Positions 17,561-27,217 of a stretch of 64,000 bases of DNA are shown one piece after another. Each line of letters starts with the position of its first letter. Position 1 is the stretch's first letter. Made by a program: the position numbers and the translations under genes. The stretch spans positions 62,001 to 126,000 of the forward strand of contig NZ_PNXY01000006.1 of assembly GCF_002879865.1 (NCBI RefSeq), read 5' to 3'. This DNA comes from Paraburkholderia rhynchosiae. Lineage in GTDB: Bacteria; Pseudomonadota; Gammaproteobacteria; Burkholderiales; Burkholderiaceae. The notes beneath the pieces are model-generated. The model was given only the letters and a program-made list of their open reading frames with translations. It made no database searches and was not told the DNA's origin.

Positions 17561-19135
17561 ATGTCGCTTGCCGTGGTGCGCAGTCGCGCGCCGGCCTCTG
17601 GCCGCGCGCCAGAAGTAACCGTCGAGGTTCACCTCGCCAACGGATTACCCTCTTTTTCGATCGTCGGGCTTCCTGATCTGGAAGTCCGCGAAAGCCGCGA
17701 GCGCGTACGCGCGGCGCTGCAAAACTGCGGCTTCGATTTTCCCGTGCGGCGCATCACTGTCAATCTCGCTCCGGCCGATTTGCCGAAGGAATCCGGCCGC
17801 TTCGATCTGCCGATCGCCTTGGGCATTCTCGCGTCGAGCGGCCAGATTCCAGCGGAGTCCCTGCTCAATCGCGAATTCGCAGGCGAACTTTCGCTGACCG
17901 GCGCGCTGCGTCCGATGCGCGGCGCTTTCGCGATGGCCTGCGGCACGGCGCGCAGCGCGGCAGCGTATGAGACACCCGTGGAATGCGCGACCGAGCAACC
18001 GCCGTCACATCGCAATCCGCAGCTTTACCTTCCCGCCGCGAGCGCAGCGGAAGCGGCGCTTGTGCCCGGTGTGGATGTGTATGGCGCGAGCGATCTGCCG
18101 TCGCTATGCGCGCATCTCGCCGAAGCGCCCGACGCCCGCCTCTATCCAGTCGCCGCGCCCGATCTCGCCGACGTCACGCCCGTCGCTGTGCCCGACATGG
18201 GCGATGTCATCGGCCAACGGGGTGCTCGTCGCGCACTGGAAGTCGCCGCGGCCGGCGGGCACCATGTCCTGCTGATCGGGCCGCCCGGCGCCGGCAAGTC
18301 AATGCTGGCCGCCCGTTTGCCAGGCCTGCTGCCTTCCATGACCGACGACGAAGCGCTCAGTTCGGCCGCGTTGCTGTCCGCGAGCCGGACGGGTTTCACG
18401 CCGGCGCAATGGCGCCAGCGGCCATTTCGGGCGCCGCATCATTCGTCGAGCGCGGCCGCGCTGGTCGGCGGGCGCAATCCGCCGCAACCGGGCGAGATCA
18501 CGCTGGCTCACTTAGGCGTACTGTTCCTCGACGAGCTTCCCGAGTTCGACCGCGCCGTGCTCGAGACCCTGCGCGAGCCGTTGGAAGCGGGCCGCATCAC
18601 GATCTCGCGCGCCGCGCTGCAAGCCGATTTTCCCGCTGCCTGCCAGTTGATCGCGGCGATGAACCCGTGTCCATGCGGATGGCGGGGCGATCCCAACGGA
18701 CGTTGCCGCTGCACGCCGGAGATTGCGGCCCGCTATCTGCGCAAATTGTCGGGTCCGCTGCTCGATCGCATCGACATTCAACTTGAAGTGCCGGCGCTCA
18801 CGTCGGCGGAATTGTCAGCGAGGTCGAAGGTTGCCGGCGAGACGAGCGCGGTCATCGCGTCCCGCGTGAATGCCGCGCGCGAGCGGCAATTGGCCCGGCA
18901 AGGCAAAACCAACCGGGAGTTGAGCGGGAAAGAGGTCGACGAGGTCTGCCGTCCCGACGCCGCGGGCGAAGCCCTGCTACGCGAGGCGGGTGAACGCTTC
19001 GGCTGGTCGGCACGCGCCTACTACCGGGTCCTGAAGGTGGCACGAACCATCGCGGACCTCGCGGGCGCCAGCATGCCGAGCGCCGCGCAGGTCGGCGAGG
19101 CAATCCAGTATCGGCGCGCTTTTGGCTCTCGGTAA
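17561..19135 (+). CDS. comM: YifB/ComM family Mg chelatase-like AAA+ ATPase
   Basis: 524 aa. The N-terminal Lon-like ChlI domain (residues 1-130, SLAVVRSRA, VGLPDLEVRESRERVRAAL) is followed by the AAA+ core. Walker A is GPPGAGKS near residues 240-247 and Walker B is LFLDELPEF near 320. The C-terminal domain includes SARAYYRVLKVARTIADL. ComM is a hexameric helicase that promotes branch migration during natural transformation. ComF is also encoded in this window, though 16 kb away. The family assignment is secure; the competence role here is inferred. Confidence 0.93.
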   Translation: MSLAVVRSRAPASGRAPEVTVEVHLANGLPSFSIVGLPDLEVRESRERVRAALQNCGFDFPVRRITVNLAPADLPKESGRFDLPIALGILASSGQIPAESLLNREFAGELSLTGALRPMRGAFAMACGTARSAAAYETPVECATEQPPSHRNPQLYLPAASAAEAALVPGVDVYGASDLPSLCAHLAEAPDARLYPVAAPDLADVTPVAVPDMGDVIGQRGARRALEVAAAGGHHVLLIGPPGAGKSMLAARLPGLLPSMTDDEALSSAALLSASRTGFTPAQWRQRPFRAPHHSSSAAALVGGRNPPQPGEITLAHLGVLFLDELPEFDRAVLETLREPLEAGRITISRAALQADFPAACQLIAAMNPCPCGWRGDPNGRCRCTPEIAARYLRKLSGPLLDRIDIQLEVPALTSAELSARSKVAGETSAVIASRVNAARERQLARQGKTNRELSGKEVDEVCRPDAAGEALLREAGERFGWSARAYYRVLKVARTIADLAGASMPSAAQVGEAIQYRRAFGSR

Positions 19136-19468
19136 GGAGAAAAATATGCTGTCAAGACTTGACTTATGCACACGTGCGCGTTCCAGACAGATTTAGAAAC
19201 ATCTGAAAGGCAAACCGTAAGGCGCATCGTGAGGGCCTTGATTTAAAACATTTTTTTATTCCCCCCAGCACCAGCGCCGACTGACAGAATGCCCGCAGGA
19301 CGGGCATCTGCGCCAGAAAACGCGCAGTTCTCAACAGAGTTATCCACAGGAAGCAGACGCAAGCATAAAACGTCAACGTAAACCGCGAATTAGCTCATGA
19401 AGCTACGAAGGAACTTTCACTGCGTGTGCGGCTCCGCGCAGATCCGGAACCGGCCAAAACTACCGTTT
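19136..19468. other. 333-base AT-richer gap between convergent genes
   Basis: No gene supported. Contents: a run of seven T at about 19250, a TGCCCG/CGGGCA hairpin at 19290-19306 that could help terminate either neighbour, and a lone DnaA-box-like TTATCCACA at 19340-19348. The base composition is clearly more AT-rich than the surroundings. Confidence 0.45.
19290..19306. terminator. weak terminator-like hairpin
   Basis: TGCCCG/CGGGCA stem with a 5-base loop lies between the convergent comM-like and lipoprotein genes. There is no strong T run on either side. Confidence 0.35.
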
Positions 19469-20164
19469 TCAGTACAACTGGAACGACGAAAAAAACTGGT
19501 CGACCTGTTCCTGCTGTAGCGGCTTCGAAGCAATGATCGCCGCCTGATACGCATGCCGCCCTCGCGCCACTAGCCGCGCATACACAGTGCGCGCCTCATG
19601 ATCTGACCCGGCTCGTCCGCTCAGTTTCATTTCCAGACCCAACACCTTGCCGCCGGCTGCGAGCGGAATCTGCACGGCGTGCGCGTCGGGGGCCGCGCCG
19701 ACGTTCCGGGCAAGGCCGCTGCGCAGAAAGTCGAGCGCCTTGCGTTGCGTGGCGTCGTTCTCGTCCGGCAGCACGACCGTACCGACCGCGAACACGGCGT
19801 CGCCGGCTTCGGCCATCTGCATGGACATCTGCATGGGCGTGCCGTCGATCTGAACCGCCCGCTCGTCGTTGCGAGGCTTCGCCGGCAGATCGACGGTGTA
19901 GCCATTGTCGTTGTTCATGATGGTGCGCCAGTCAAACGTGGGCGAGCAGCCGCTCAGCGCGGCGCCAATAGCGAGTGCACAAGCCGCCGCGCGAATGGCT
20001 GAACGCGTGCGCCGCCGGCGGGACGCAGTGTCGCCCGCGCAATTGCGAGGTGAATAGAGACCGAAGGAAAGACACGAGGGATGTCGAGTGAACTGTAGAA
20101 CAACGCGAAAAACTGTCTGGAGCATGGCAACGAGGCGCCGGATGACGTCAAGGTAAAACGCCAT
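19469..20164 (-). CDS. predicted lipoprotein of unknown function
   Basis: Up to 231 aa. A basic stretch (RRRRTRSAIRAA) leads into a hydrophobic core and the lipobox ALSGC (Cys73), so the mature protein of about 159 aa should be a lipid-anchored envelope protein. The mature part has no motif I recognise; it ends QQEQVDQFFSSFQLY. The start is uncertain. ATG 20164 has GGCAGCGG upstream, ATG 20125 is the alternative, and both give an unusually long n-region before the lipobox. It ends convergent with the comM-like gene. Confidence 0.7.
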   Translation of the reverse strand: MAFYLDVIRRLVAMLQTVFRVVLQFTRHPSCLSFGLYSPRNCAGDTASRRRRTRSAIRAAACALAIGAALSGCSPTFDWRTIMNNDNGYTVDLPAKPRNDERAVQIDGTPMQMSMQMAEAGDAVFAVGTVVLPDENDATQRKALDFLRSGLARNVGAAPDAHAVQIPLAAGGKVLGLEMKLSGRAGSDHEARTVYARLVARGRHAYQAAIIASKPLQQEQVDQFFSSFQLY

Positions 20165-20316
20165 TATCCGCTGCCAGCCAACGGACTGCCCGCGGATGGA
20201 CGCTCGCTGCCGCCTCGCCGGAATAGGGCTACAATAAGCAGGCCAAGCTGCGCCGGGCGCACAGCCCGAGCCGACGCACTGTTCCGCGCCGTTGCGCGAC
20301 TCTCGAGGTTCCGTTC

Positions 20317-20847
20317 ATGAGCACCACCACGTCCACCGCTGTCGCGCGCGCGAACCCGCTTCGCTACCTGATCATCGCCGCTGTGGCGATTGCGATCGGC
20401 GTCGCCGGCTATTTCGCTTTTGCCGGCCAGCAGCGCGTGCCCGACGCAACGTTCACGCTGCTCTCCGGCCAGAAGGTCACCACCGCCGATCTGAAAGGCA
20501 AGGTCTATCTCGTCAACTTCTGGGCGACGAGCTGCGACACCTGCATGAAGGAAATGCCGCAGATGGTCCAGACCTATAACCGCTTCAAAGGCAAAGGGCT
20601 TGAATTCGTCGCGGTGGCAATGAGCTACGACGCACCCATGTACGTGACCAACTACACGCAAACGCGCCAGTTGCCGTTCAAGGTCGCGATGGACGACGGC
20701 TCGGCTGCGAAGCAGTTCGGCAACGTCCAGCTCACACCGACCACCTTCCTGGTCGACAAGGACGGCAAAATTCTGAAGCGCTATGTCGGCGAGCCGCAGT
20801 TCGCTGAACTCGACCAGTTGCTGGAAAAGGCGCTAAACGCCGCTTGA
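20317..20847 (+). CDS. TlpA/ResA-like membrane-anchored thioredoxin
   Basis: 176 aa. One N-terminal transmembrane anchor (residues 15-36) is followed by a periplasmic thioredoxin domain with redox motif WATSCDTCMKEM (Cys73, Cys76). The cis-proline is in LTPTTFLVDKDG. Proteins of this type reduce periplasmic disulfides, for example during cytochrome c maturation. The specific partner is unknown. It is followed by a hairpin shared with the convergent dctD. Confidence 0.92.
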   Translation: MSTTTSTAVARANPLRYLIIAAVAIAIGVAGYFAFAGQQRVPDATFTLLSGQKVTTADLKGKVYLVNFWATSCDTCMKEMPQMVQTYNRFKGKGLEFVAVAMSYDAPMYVTNYTQTRQLPFKVAMDDGSAAKQFGNVQLTPTTFLVDKDGKILKRYVGEPQFAELDQLLEKALNAA

Positions 20848-20909
20848 GCGTAACGGCACCGCACGCGCGACCAAGCCCGAGCGAAACGGGCCGAAAGCTC
20901 GATCGAAAG

Positions 20910-20926
20910 CGCCGGCATTGCCGGCG
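20910..20926. terminator. bidirectional terminator between tlpA-like gene and dctD
   Basis: CGCCGGC/GCCGGCG stem with a 3-base loop is flanked by AAAG and TTTCTTGTTTC. It sits between two convergent genes. Confidence 0.75.
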
Positions 20927-20935
20927 TTTCTTGTT

Positions 20936-22288
20936 TCACTTCTCCCCTTCACCTTTGGCGGCCAGGCCATATCGCTTGATCTTCTCGTAAAGCGTGGCCT
21001 TGCCGAGTTGCAGCTTGTCCGCTGCGACGGCGACCGCGCCGCCGCTTTGCTCCAACGCCTCCGAGATCACCGCCCGCTCGAATTGCTCGACGCGTTCCTT
21101 GAGCGGCTGCGTCGGCGCGCCTTCGTCGCCGAAAGACATGACGGGATCCTCGGCGACGCCGAGCACGAAACGGTCCGCCGCATTGCGCAGTTCCCGCACG
21201 TTGCCCGGCCAATCGCGCTGCATCAGGCTCGCCCGCTGACGGTCGGTGAGAATCGGCGCGGGGCGCTGATAACGCACCGCCGCGTCCAGCAGAAAATGTT
21301 CGAAGAGCGGCACAATGTCCTCACGACGCTCGCCGAGCGGCGGCAGCGCGATCGTCACCACATTCAGCCGGTACAACAGGTCGCGACGGAACGAGCCGTC
21401 CGCGACATGTTCCGCCATGTCGCCTTTCGCCGCCGCGACCACGCGGCAATTCACGCGAATCGGCTGATTCGAGCCGAGGCGTTCGAGCACGCCGTCTTGC
21501 AGCACACGCAAAAGCTTGACCTGCAAGGCGAGCGGCATGCTTTCGATTTCGTCGAGAAACAACGTGCCGCCCGACGCGTGCTCGAGCTTGCCGATCCGGC
21601 GTTTGGCCGCGCCGGTGAACGCACCCGGCTCGTAGCCGAACATCTCGGACTCGAACATCGGCTCGGGCAACGCGCCGCAGTTCACCGCGATAAACGGCTT
21701 GTCACGGCGCGGCGACAACTCATGCAGACTGCGCGCGATCAATTCTTTGCCGGCGCCGGTGTCACCGTTGATCAGCACGGACGCGTCGGTCGGCGCGACA
21801 TTCGCAATGAGACGCCGCACCTGTTCGATCGCCGGACTGCGGCCGATGATCCGCGGCGCGACCGTGTTTTGCCCAGCCAGCTCACGGCGCAGCGCGAGGT
21901 TTTCGAGCACGAGCTTGCGCCGCTCCAATGCGCGCCGCACGGTTTCGATCAGACGCTCCGAAGCAAACGGCTTTTCGATGAAGTCATATGCGCCGTCGCG
22001 CATCGCCTGCACCGCCATCGAAATATCGCCGTGACCGGTGACGAGAATCACCGGCACATCGGGCGCCCGTTCGTGGCACTGCGCGAGTAGATCGAGACCG
22101 CTTGCGCCGGGCAGCCGGATATCGCTGACGATGACGCCGGAAAAGTCCGCGCTGATCGACTTCGCCGCGGATTCCGCCGACGCATGGCCGATCACGTTAA
22201 AACCGGCCAGTTGCAAACTCTGAACGCTGGCGCGCCGCACGAGTTCGTCGTCTTCGATGTACAGCACTTGCAAGCCGTCGTTCAGCAT
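20936..22288 (-). CDS. dctD: C4-dicarboxylate response regulator DctD (sigma-54 activator)
   Basis: 450 aa NtrC-type activator. The receiver domain has phospho-acceptor Asp56 ([10 protein letters not shown]). The AAA+ domain (about residues 145-370) has Walker A GDTGAGKE near 174 and the sigma-54 contact loop GAFTGA near 222. A Fis-type HTH closes the protein ([25 protein letters not shown]). It follows dctB by 15 bases and should activate dctA, which has a sigma-54 promoter. Confidence 0.94.
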   Translation of the reverse strand: MLNDGLQVLYIEDDELVRRASVQSLQLAGFNVIGHASAESAAKSISADFSGVIVSDIRLPGASGLDLLAQCHERAPDVPVILVTGHGDISMAVQAMRDGAYDFIEKPFASERLIETVRRALERRKLVLENLALRRELAGQNTVAPRIIGRSPAIEQVRRLIANVAPTDASVLINGDTGAGKELIARSLHELSPRRDKPFIAVNCGALPEPMFESEMFGYEPGAFTGAAKRRIGKLEHASGGTLFLDEIESMPLALQVKLLRVLQDGVLERLGSNQPIRVNCRVVAAAKGDMAEHVADGSFRRDLLYRLNVVTIALPPLGERREDIVPLFEHFLLDAAVRYQRPAPILTDRQRASLMQRDWPGNVRELRNAADRFVLGVAEDPVMSFGDEGAPTQPLKERVEQFERAVISEALEQSGGAVAVAADKLQLGKATLYEKIKRYGLAAKGEGEK

Positions 22289-22303
22289 GTTGTTCTCATC
22301 GAT

Positions 22304-24331
22304 TCAGGAGCCCGTGGTGAGCGGGTCCGCAGTGTGACTCGTCTGCACGCGTGCGCGGCGCAGCGTCAACACAAATAATGCACCGCCTTCCGGCAAGTCG
22401 GTCCCGTTCGGCCCGTTCGACACGTTCCGCGCCACCAGCGTGCCGCCGCAATCGCGCGCGATCGACGACGAAATCGCCAGCCCGAGACCGAGCCCCTGAC
22501 CCATCTCCTTCGTGGTGAAGAACGGTTCGAAAAGGCGCGGCAAGACGTCTTCGGGAATGCCGGGACCATTGTCGCTGACCGCGAACGACAGGCTCTCCGC
22601 GGCAACCTCGATCTGCACCGAAATGCGCGGCGGGCTCATGCCGGCAGTCGCATCGAGCGCATTGCCGAGCAGGTTGATCAGCACCTGTTCAAGGCGCAGG
22701 TCGTCGCAATGAGCGATCAGCTCGGGATGATCGTCGGCGAGATCCAGCGGCTCGCGCACGCCGCTGTCCACATCGAACACGGCGAGTTCGAGTTCGACGC
22801 CCTGCAAACGCTTTTGCAACAGCGCGACGGCATTGCGCAGCGCCCGCACGACGGGCGCACGGGCGCTGCGCGGCCGCGCGCGTCCGACGAACAGCTTTAG
22901 TTGATTGGTGATCTTGCCCATGCGCTCGGTGAGCGCCGCAATCGCTTCGAGATTTTCTCGCGCCGATGCCTGGTCACCGCGCTCCAGCAACACGCGCGTG
23001 TTGTCCGAAAAGCCCCGCAATGCGGCGAGCGGCTGATTCAACTCATGCGTGATGCCAGCCGCCATCTGACCGAGCGCCGCGAGCTTGCTCGCCTGGATCA
23101 GCTCGTCGTGCGCGGCGCGCAATTCCTGCTCGGCGCGCGTGCGTTCGGCGACTTCCTTCTGCAATTGCTCGTTCGCTTGCGACAGGTCGGCGGTGCGCTC
23201 CGCAACGCGCTGGTTCAGCTCAGCGTACGCCTTTTGCAGTAGCGACCGGCTGCGCATCACCTCGCGCACGCGCGCACGGCGCATTCGCCAGTAGAACGCA
23301 AGCAACACGAGCGACACATAACCGAACCCCGTGACGATGGTCGCGTTGCGCGCGTCGGCATCCACGGGACTGACGGGCGCCATCGTGATCAGATGCCAGT
23401 CCGGTTCGCCCATGCCGCGACGCGATGCGAGATAGCGCGGCGCATAGCGCCCGCCGCCGATGCGCACGATTTGCGCGTTGCCTTCGAGCGTGCGCTCGAT
23501 CGTCACCGGCAGCGGCGCAATCGGCTGCTGCGCATATTGCCGCGCCTGATAGATGGAATCGGCGACCTGGCCCGATAACGGCCGTATCGTGTGATATTTC
23601 CACGCCGGCACGGAAGACAGAAAGATCACGCCGTGGTCGTCGGTGACGAGCAGCGGCTCGTATGCATCAGCGCCCTGGAACCATTCGAGATCGAGTTTGA
23701 CGACGGCCACGCCGACGATCTTGCCTTCGCGGCGCACCGGCTGCGAGATGTAGTAGCCCGGCGCCTGCGAAATCGTGCCGATGCCGAAGAAGCGGCCCAC
23801 GCCGCCTTTGATTGCATCGACGAAATACGGCCGGAACTGATAGCCTGCGCCGATGAAGCTGCCCGGCCCGTGCCAGTTGCTTGCGGCTACGCAATAGCCG
23901 TCGAGCGGAATGATGTAGGTGACCGTCGCGCGCGCGTGGCGGTTCAGGTCTTCGAGGTAGAGATTGGCACGCTCGACATTGGCGGGCGACGGATCGACCA
24001 GCACGTCCTGCACGATCGGATGTTCCGCGAGCAGATATGGCAGCGATTCATAGCGCTCGAGCGTGCTCTTGAGCGAACTGGCAGTGCGGTCGACGCGCCC
24101 CGCGGCATTGCGCCGCAAACTGTCGATTCCGCTTTGCCACGCGATGCTATAGGTGAGCCCGCACGCCGCAACGAGCCCGGCGACGAGCGCGAAGAGGATC
24201 AGCAGGCGGCGCGTCACGTTGGCAATATCCGGTCGGTTGTGATCGGATATTGTGGCATAAGGCGAAGCGCCGTCGGCGTGAGCTTCCTCGGCCGACGGCG
24301 CTTCAGTTGGGCGGGCGATCACCGGTTGCAT
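22304..24331 (-). CDS. dctB: C4-dicarboxylate sensor histidine kinase DctB
   Basis: 675 aa from ATG 24331. The first transmembrane helix is at residues 41-62. A large periplasmic double-PAS/Cache sensor follows (about 65-310, with YISQPVRREGKIVGVAVVKLD), then a second helix and a coiled coil. The H-box GITHELNQPLAALRGF lies near residue 428, and the ATPase domain has DNGPGIPEDVL and GLGLAIS. An in-frame TTG at 24373 could extend the N-terminus by 14 residues, but ATG is preferred. It lies 60 bases after dctA and 15 before dctD. Confidence 0.93.
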   Translation of the reverse strand: MQPVIARPTEAPSAEEAHADGASPYATISDHNRPDIANVTRRLLILFALVAGLVAACGLTYSIAWQSGIDSLRRNAAGRVDRTASSLKSTLERYESLPYLLAEHPIVQDVLVDPSPANVERANLYLEDLNRHARATVTYIIPLDGYCVAASNWHGPGSFIGAGYQFRPYFVDAIKGGVGRFFGIGTISQAPGYYISQPVRREGKIVGVAVVKLDLEWFQGADAYEPLLVTDDHGVIFLSSVPAWKYHTIRPLSGQVADSIYQARQYAQQPIAPLPVTIERTLEGNAQIVRIGGGRYAPRYLASRRGMGEPDWHLITMAPVSPVDADARNATIVTGFGYVSLVLLAFYWRMRRARVREVMRSRSLLQKAYAELNQRVAERTADLSQANEQLQKEVAERTRAEQELRAAHDELIQASKLAALGQMAAGITHELNQPLAALRGFSDNTRVLLERGDQASARENLEAIAALTERMGKITNQLKLFVGRARPRSARAPVVRALRNAVALLQKRLQGVELELAVFDVDSGVREPLDLADDHPELIAHCDDLRLEQVLINLLGNALDATAGMSPPRISVQIEVAAESLSFAVSDNGPGIPEDVLPRLFEPFFTTKEMGQGLGLGLAISSSIARDCGGTLVARNVSNGPNGTDLPEGGALFVLTLRRARVQTSHTADPLTTGS

Positions 24332-24391
24332 GTGCTGGTGTCCGCGGCCGCAAACGTCACGCGTTTCAGACAATACGAGACGATGCGGGGC

Positions 24392-25672
24392 TCAGACGCC
24401 GGCCGGCTCTTTGACCGCCACGTCGCCGCGCAACGCGGCGTTCAGCTTGTTGCGGTCCAGTTCCTTTTCCCACGCCGACACGACCACAGTCGCCACGCCA
24501 TTACCGACGATGTTCGTCAGCGCACGGCATTCGCTCATGAAGCGGTCGATGCCGAGAATCAGCACCATGCCCGACAGCGGAATGGTCGGCACCACAGCCA
24601 GCGTTGCGGCCAGCGTGATGAAGCCCGCGCCCGTCACGCCGCTTGCGCCCTTCGACGTCAGCATCGTCACCGCCAGCAGCGTGAGCTGCTGCGCCCACGT
24701 GAGGTCGGTGTTCGTCGCCTGGGCGATGAACAGCACGGCCATCGTCATGTAGATATTGGTGCCGTCGAGGTTGAACGAGTAACCGGTCGGCACGACGAGG
24801 CCTACCACCGAGCGCGAGCAGCCGAGCTTTTCGAGCTTCAGCATCAGTTGCGGCAGCGCGGCTTCCGACGAGCTCGTGCCGAGCACGATCAGCATCTCTT
24901 CCTTGATATACGCGACAAAACGCAGAATGTTGAAGCCCACCGCACGCGCGATGATGCCCAGCACGACCACCACGAACACGATCGACGTCAGATAGAACGT
25001 GCCGATCAGCTTGAGCATCGGCAGCAGCGAGCCGATGCCGTACTTGCCGATGGTGAACGCCATCGCGCCGAACGCGCCGATCGGCGCCAGCTTCGTGATG
25101 ATGCGCACGATGCCGAACAGCACGTGCGAGAGTCCGTCGATGAAGTTCGTGACGACCTTGCCCCTCTCACCCGCCGTCGCGAGCACCGCACCGAACAGCA
25201 GCGCGATCAACAGGATCTGCAGGATCTCGCCCTGTGCAAACGCGGAGACGAGCGTATCCGGGATGAGGTGCATCAGGAAGTCGACCGTCGTCTGACCGTG
25301 CGCCTTGGCGGCGTACGAAGCGACTGCCTTGCCGTCCAGCGTGGCCGGGTCGATGTTGAAGCCGACGCCCGGCTTCAGCACGTGCGTGGCGATCAGGCCG
25401 AGCACCAGCGCAAACGTCGAGACGATTTCAAAGTACAGCAGCGCCTTGCCGCCGACGCGCCCGACCTTCTTCATGTCCTCCATGCCCGCGATGCCGGTCA
25501 CGACCGTACAGAAGATGATCGGTCCGATCACCATCTTGATCAGCTTGATGAAGCCGTCGCCGAGGGGTTTCATGTCGACGGCGAGGTTCGGATAGTAATG
25601 TCCGAGCGCAATACCGATGATGATCGCCACGATCACCTGGACGTACAGCATTTTATGGATAGGTTTCTTCAC
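24392..25672 (-). CDS. dctA: C4-dicarboxylate:cation symporter DctA
   Basis: 426 aa, DAACS family transporter for succinate, fumarate and malate. It has eight helices plus re-entrant loops. Signature segments are [18 protein letters not shown], the serine-rich [13 protein letters not shown], and [18 protein letters not shown] 25672 ([12 protein letters not shown]) is the likely start: AGGA lies seven bases upstream and it matches family N-termini. A frame open to 25723 adds 17 unrelated residues. First gene of dctA-dctB-dctD. Confidence 0.95.
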   Translation of the reverse strand: MKKPIHKMLYVQVIVAIIIGIALGHYYPNLAVDMKPLGDGFIKLIKMVIGPIIFCTVVTGIAGMEDMKKVGRVGGKALLYFEIVSTFALVLGLIATHVLKPGVGFNIDPATLDGKAVASYAAKAHGQTTVDFLMHLIPDTLVSAFAQGEILQILLIALLFGAVLATAGERGKVVTNFIDGLSHVLFGIVRIITKLAPIGAFGAMAFTIGKYGIGSLLPMLKLIGTFYLTSIVFVVVVLGIIARAVGFNILRFVAYIKEEMLIVLGTSSSEAALPQLMLKLEKLGCSRSVVGLVVPTGYSFNLDGTNIYMTMAVLFIAQATNTDLTWAQQLTLLAVTMLTSKGASGVTGAGFITLAATLAVVPTIPLSGMVLILGIDRFMSECRALTNIVGNGVATVVVSAWEKELDRNKLNAALRGDVAVKEPAGV

Positions 25673-25861
25673 GATGTTTCCTGCGATGTGGGTGAGCCCA
25701 TGGCCTGCCACGCTGCGCATCATGCGAACGAATGATCGTCACGCCTGTGCACGGCATTAGGCCGCGACAAGACGACGAATTCAGAAATACCGGGAAGGGA
25801 AATCAGACATCGTTGTCTCCTTGCTTTAGTTGTCGGACCGTTGCGGCCGCGTTATCTAATT

Positions 25862-25877
25862 TGCAAGGTCGGTGCCA
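25862..25877 (-). promoter_or_regulatory. sigma-54 promoter of dctA
   Basis: The minus strand reads TGGCACCGACCTTGCA, an exact TGGCAC-N5-TTGCA -24/-12 element. It lies 190 bases upstream of the dctA start, so the leader is about 180 bases. DctD, a sigma-54 activator encoded in the same cluster, is the obvious partner. Confidence 0.9.
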
Positions 25878-25948
25878 GCTTGATGCCCACCGCATGTCAT
25901 TGATTCCAAAGCTATTTTTCTCGACGCATTGCGCGAGGCGTCCGGCAT

Positions 25949-26017
25949 TCCGGAAATCCGGACGACGTGCGTCGGGAAAACCGGAATCCGCCGGCGCCGC
26001 CGCCCCGGGAAAACCCG
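25949..26017 (-). promoter_or_regulatory. candidate DctD enhancer region
   Basis: Three related elements lie 70-145 bases upstream of the sigma-54 box: the inverted repeat TCCGG-AAAT-CCGGA (25949-25962), CGGGAAAACCGG (25973-25984) and the perfect palindrome CGGGAAAACCCG (26006-26017). The last two share CGGGAAAACC. Spacing suits an activator acting by DNA looping. The rest of the 375-base gap (25673-26047) holds no gene. Confidence 0.5.
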
Positions 26018-26047
26018 AAGCCTTGACTGGCGGGCTTTTGCCAGTTT

Positions 26048-27118
26048 TTAAGCGCCGCCTTCTTCGAGCACCAGGAGATTTTCATGCGAGAAACCGAGCG
26101 ACACCGGCTGCCCTCGCTCGGGTAAACCGCGGTTCGGATCGTTGAAGACGTCGAGCGAAATCACCGCGTCTTTCACGCGCGTTCTGATCCGCACCACCGC
26201 GCCGAGAAAATTCACGTCTTCGACGGTCGCGCTCAGCGTGTTGCGGCCAGGCGCCGCGGGTTCGAGCACGATCGCTTCCGGGCGCAACGCGAGCAGACGC
26301 TTCTTGCCCGCATCGCCGGCCGGCAGTTCCTGCGTGGTGATCAGTTCCTGACCGTCCACGATCATCTTGCCGGTCGCGGGATCGATCACATGTCCCGCCA
26401 GAATGTTCAGCGTGCCGACGAACGACGCGACAAAGCGCGTGCGCGGATAGTTGTAAATCTCCGACGGCGAGCCGATCTGTTCGACCCGCCCTTCGTTCAT
26501 CACGACGATGCGGTCGGAAATCGACAGCGCCTCTTCCTGATCGTGTGTGACGAAAATCGACGTGATGCCCAGCTCGCGCTGCAACGCTCGAATGTCCTGC
26601 CGCAACGAAATGCGGATCTTCGCGTCGAGCGCAGACAGCGGCTCGTCGAGCAGCAATACTTGCGGCTTGCCCGCCAACGCGCGCGCCAGCGCGACCCGTT
26701 GCTGCTGACCGCCGGACAGTTGCCACGGATAACGGCCACCGAGTTGCGGGAGCTTGATGAGGTGCAGCATCTCTTCGACGCGCTGGTCGATCTCCGCTTG
26801 TGGCCGATGCGTGATCTTCAGCCCAAAGCCGATGTTCTCGGCCACCGTCATGTTCGGAAACAGCGCATACGACTGAAACACCATGCCGACTTTGCGTTGC
26901 CGCGTGCGAAGGTGGGTGACGTCCTTGTTATCGAGCCGAATGACGCCGCGTGTCGCCGTTTCGAAGCCGGCAATCATCCGCAGCACGGTCGTCTTGCCGC
27001 AGCCCGACGGCCCGAGAAACGTGATGAACTCGCCGCGCTCGATCTTCATATCGAAGTGATGCAGTGCGATGTTCGCCCCGAAGGACTTATGCAGATTTTC
27101 GATCTCAAGGAATGCCAT
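26048..27118 (-). CDS. ABC transporter ATP-binding protein (PotA/FbpC-like)
   Basis: 356 aa. Walker A is GPSGCGKTT (residues 36-44), the Q-loop VFQSYALFPNM, the signature LSGGQQQR near 134, and Walker B LLLDEPLSALD near 155. A C-terminal TOBE-type regulatory domain (about 240-356) is present. Sequence type is that of polyamine, iron or 2-aminoethylphosphonate importers. It ends the binding protein-permease-permease-ATPase set and is separated from the permease by a 14-bp tandem array. Confidence 0.93.
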   Translation of the reverse strand: MAFLEIENLHKSFGANIALHHFDMKIERGEFITFLGPSGCGKTTVLRMIAGFETATRGVIRLDNKDVTHLRTRQRKVGMVFQSYALFPNMTVAENIGFGLKITHRPQAEIDQRVEEMLHLIKLPQLGGRYPWQLSGGQQQRVALARALAGKPQVLLLDEPLSALDAKIRISLRQDIRALQRELGITSIFVTHDQEEALSISDRIVVMNEGRVEQIGSPSEIYNYPRTRFVASFVGTLNILAGHVIDPATGKMIVDGQELITTQELPAGDAGKKRLLALRPEAIVLEPAAPGRNTLSATVEDVNFLGAVVRIRTRVKDAVISLDVFNDPNRGLPERGQPVSLGFSHENLLVLEEGGA

Positions 27119-27133
27119 GATTCGCTGCCTCAG

Positions 27134-27217
27134 TGGGTCAAACTCGGTACGTCAAATTCAGCACGTCAAATCTGGTTCATCAGACTCGGCGCGTCGGGCT
27201 CAGCGGGTCAAACCTTC
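27134..27217. repeat. degenerate 14-bp tandem array, six units, overlapping the permease stop
   Basis: Units: TGGGTCAAACTCGG, TACGTCAAATTCAG, CACGTCAAATCTGG, TTCATCAGACTCGG, CGCGTCGGGCTCAG, CGGGTCAAACCTTC. Length is exact in all six. The array fills most of the gap between permease and ATPase. Its last unit contains the permease stop codon and its final codons. Confidence 0.88.

Noticed and set aside
19340-19348. DnaA-box-like TTATCCACA in the gap after the comM-like gene
   Set aside because: A single box with no cluster, no dnaA/dnaN/gyrB nearby and no origin-like architecture; likely chance in an AT-richer gap.
23591-25735. 714-codon open frame antisense to dctB and dctA
   Set aside because: Arg/His/Asp-rich shadow translation spanning two real genes; no recognisable motif.
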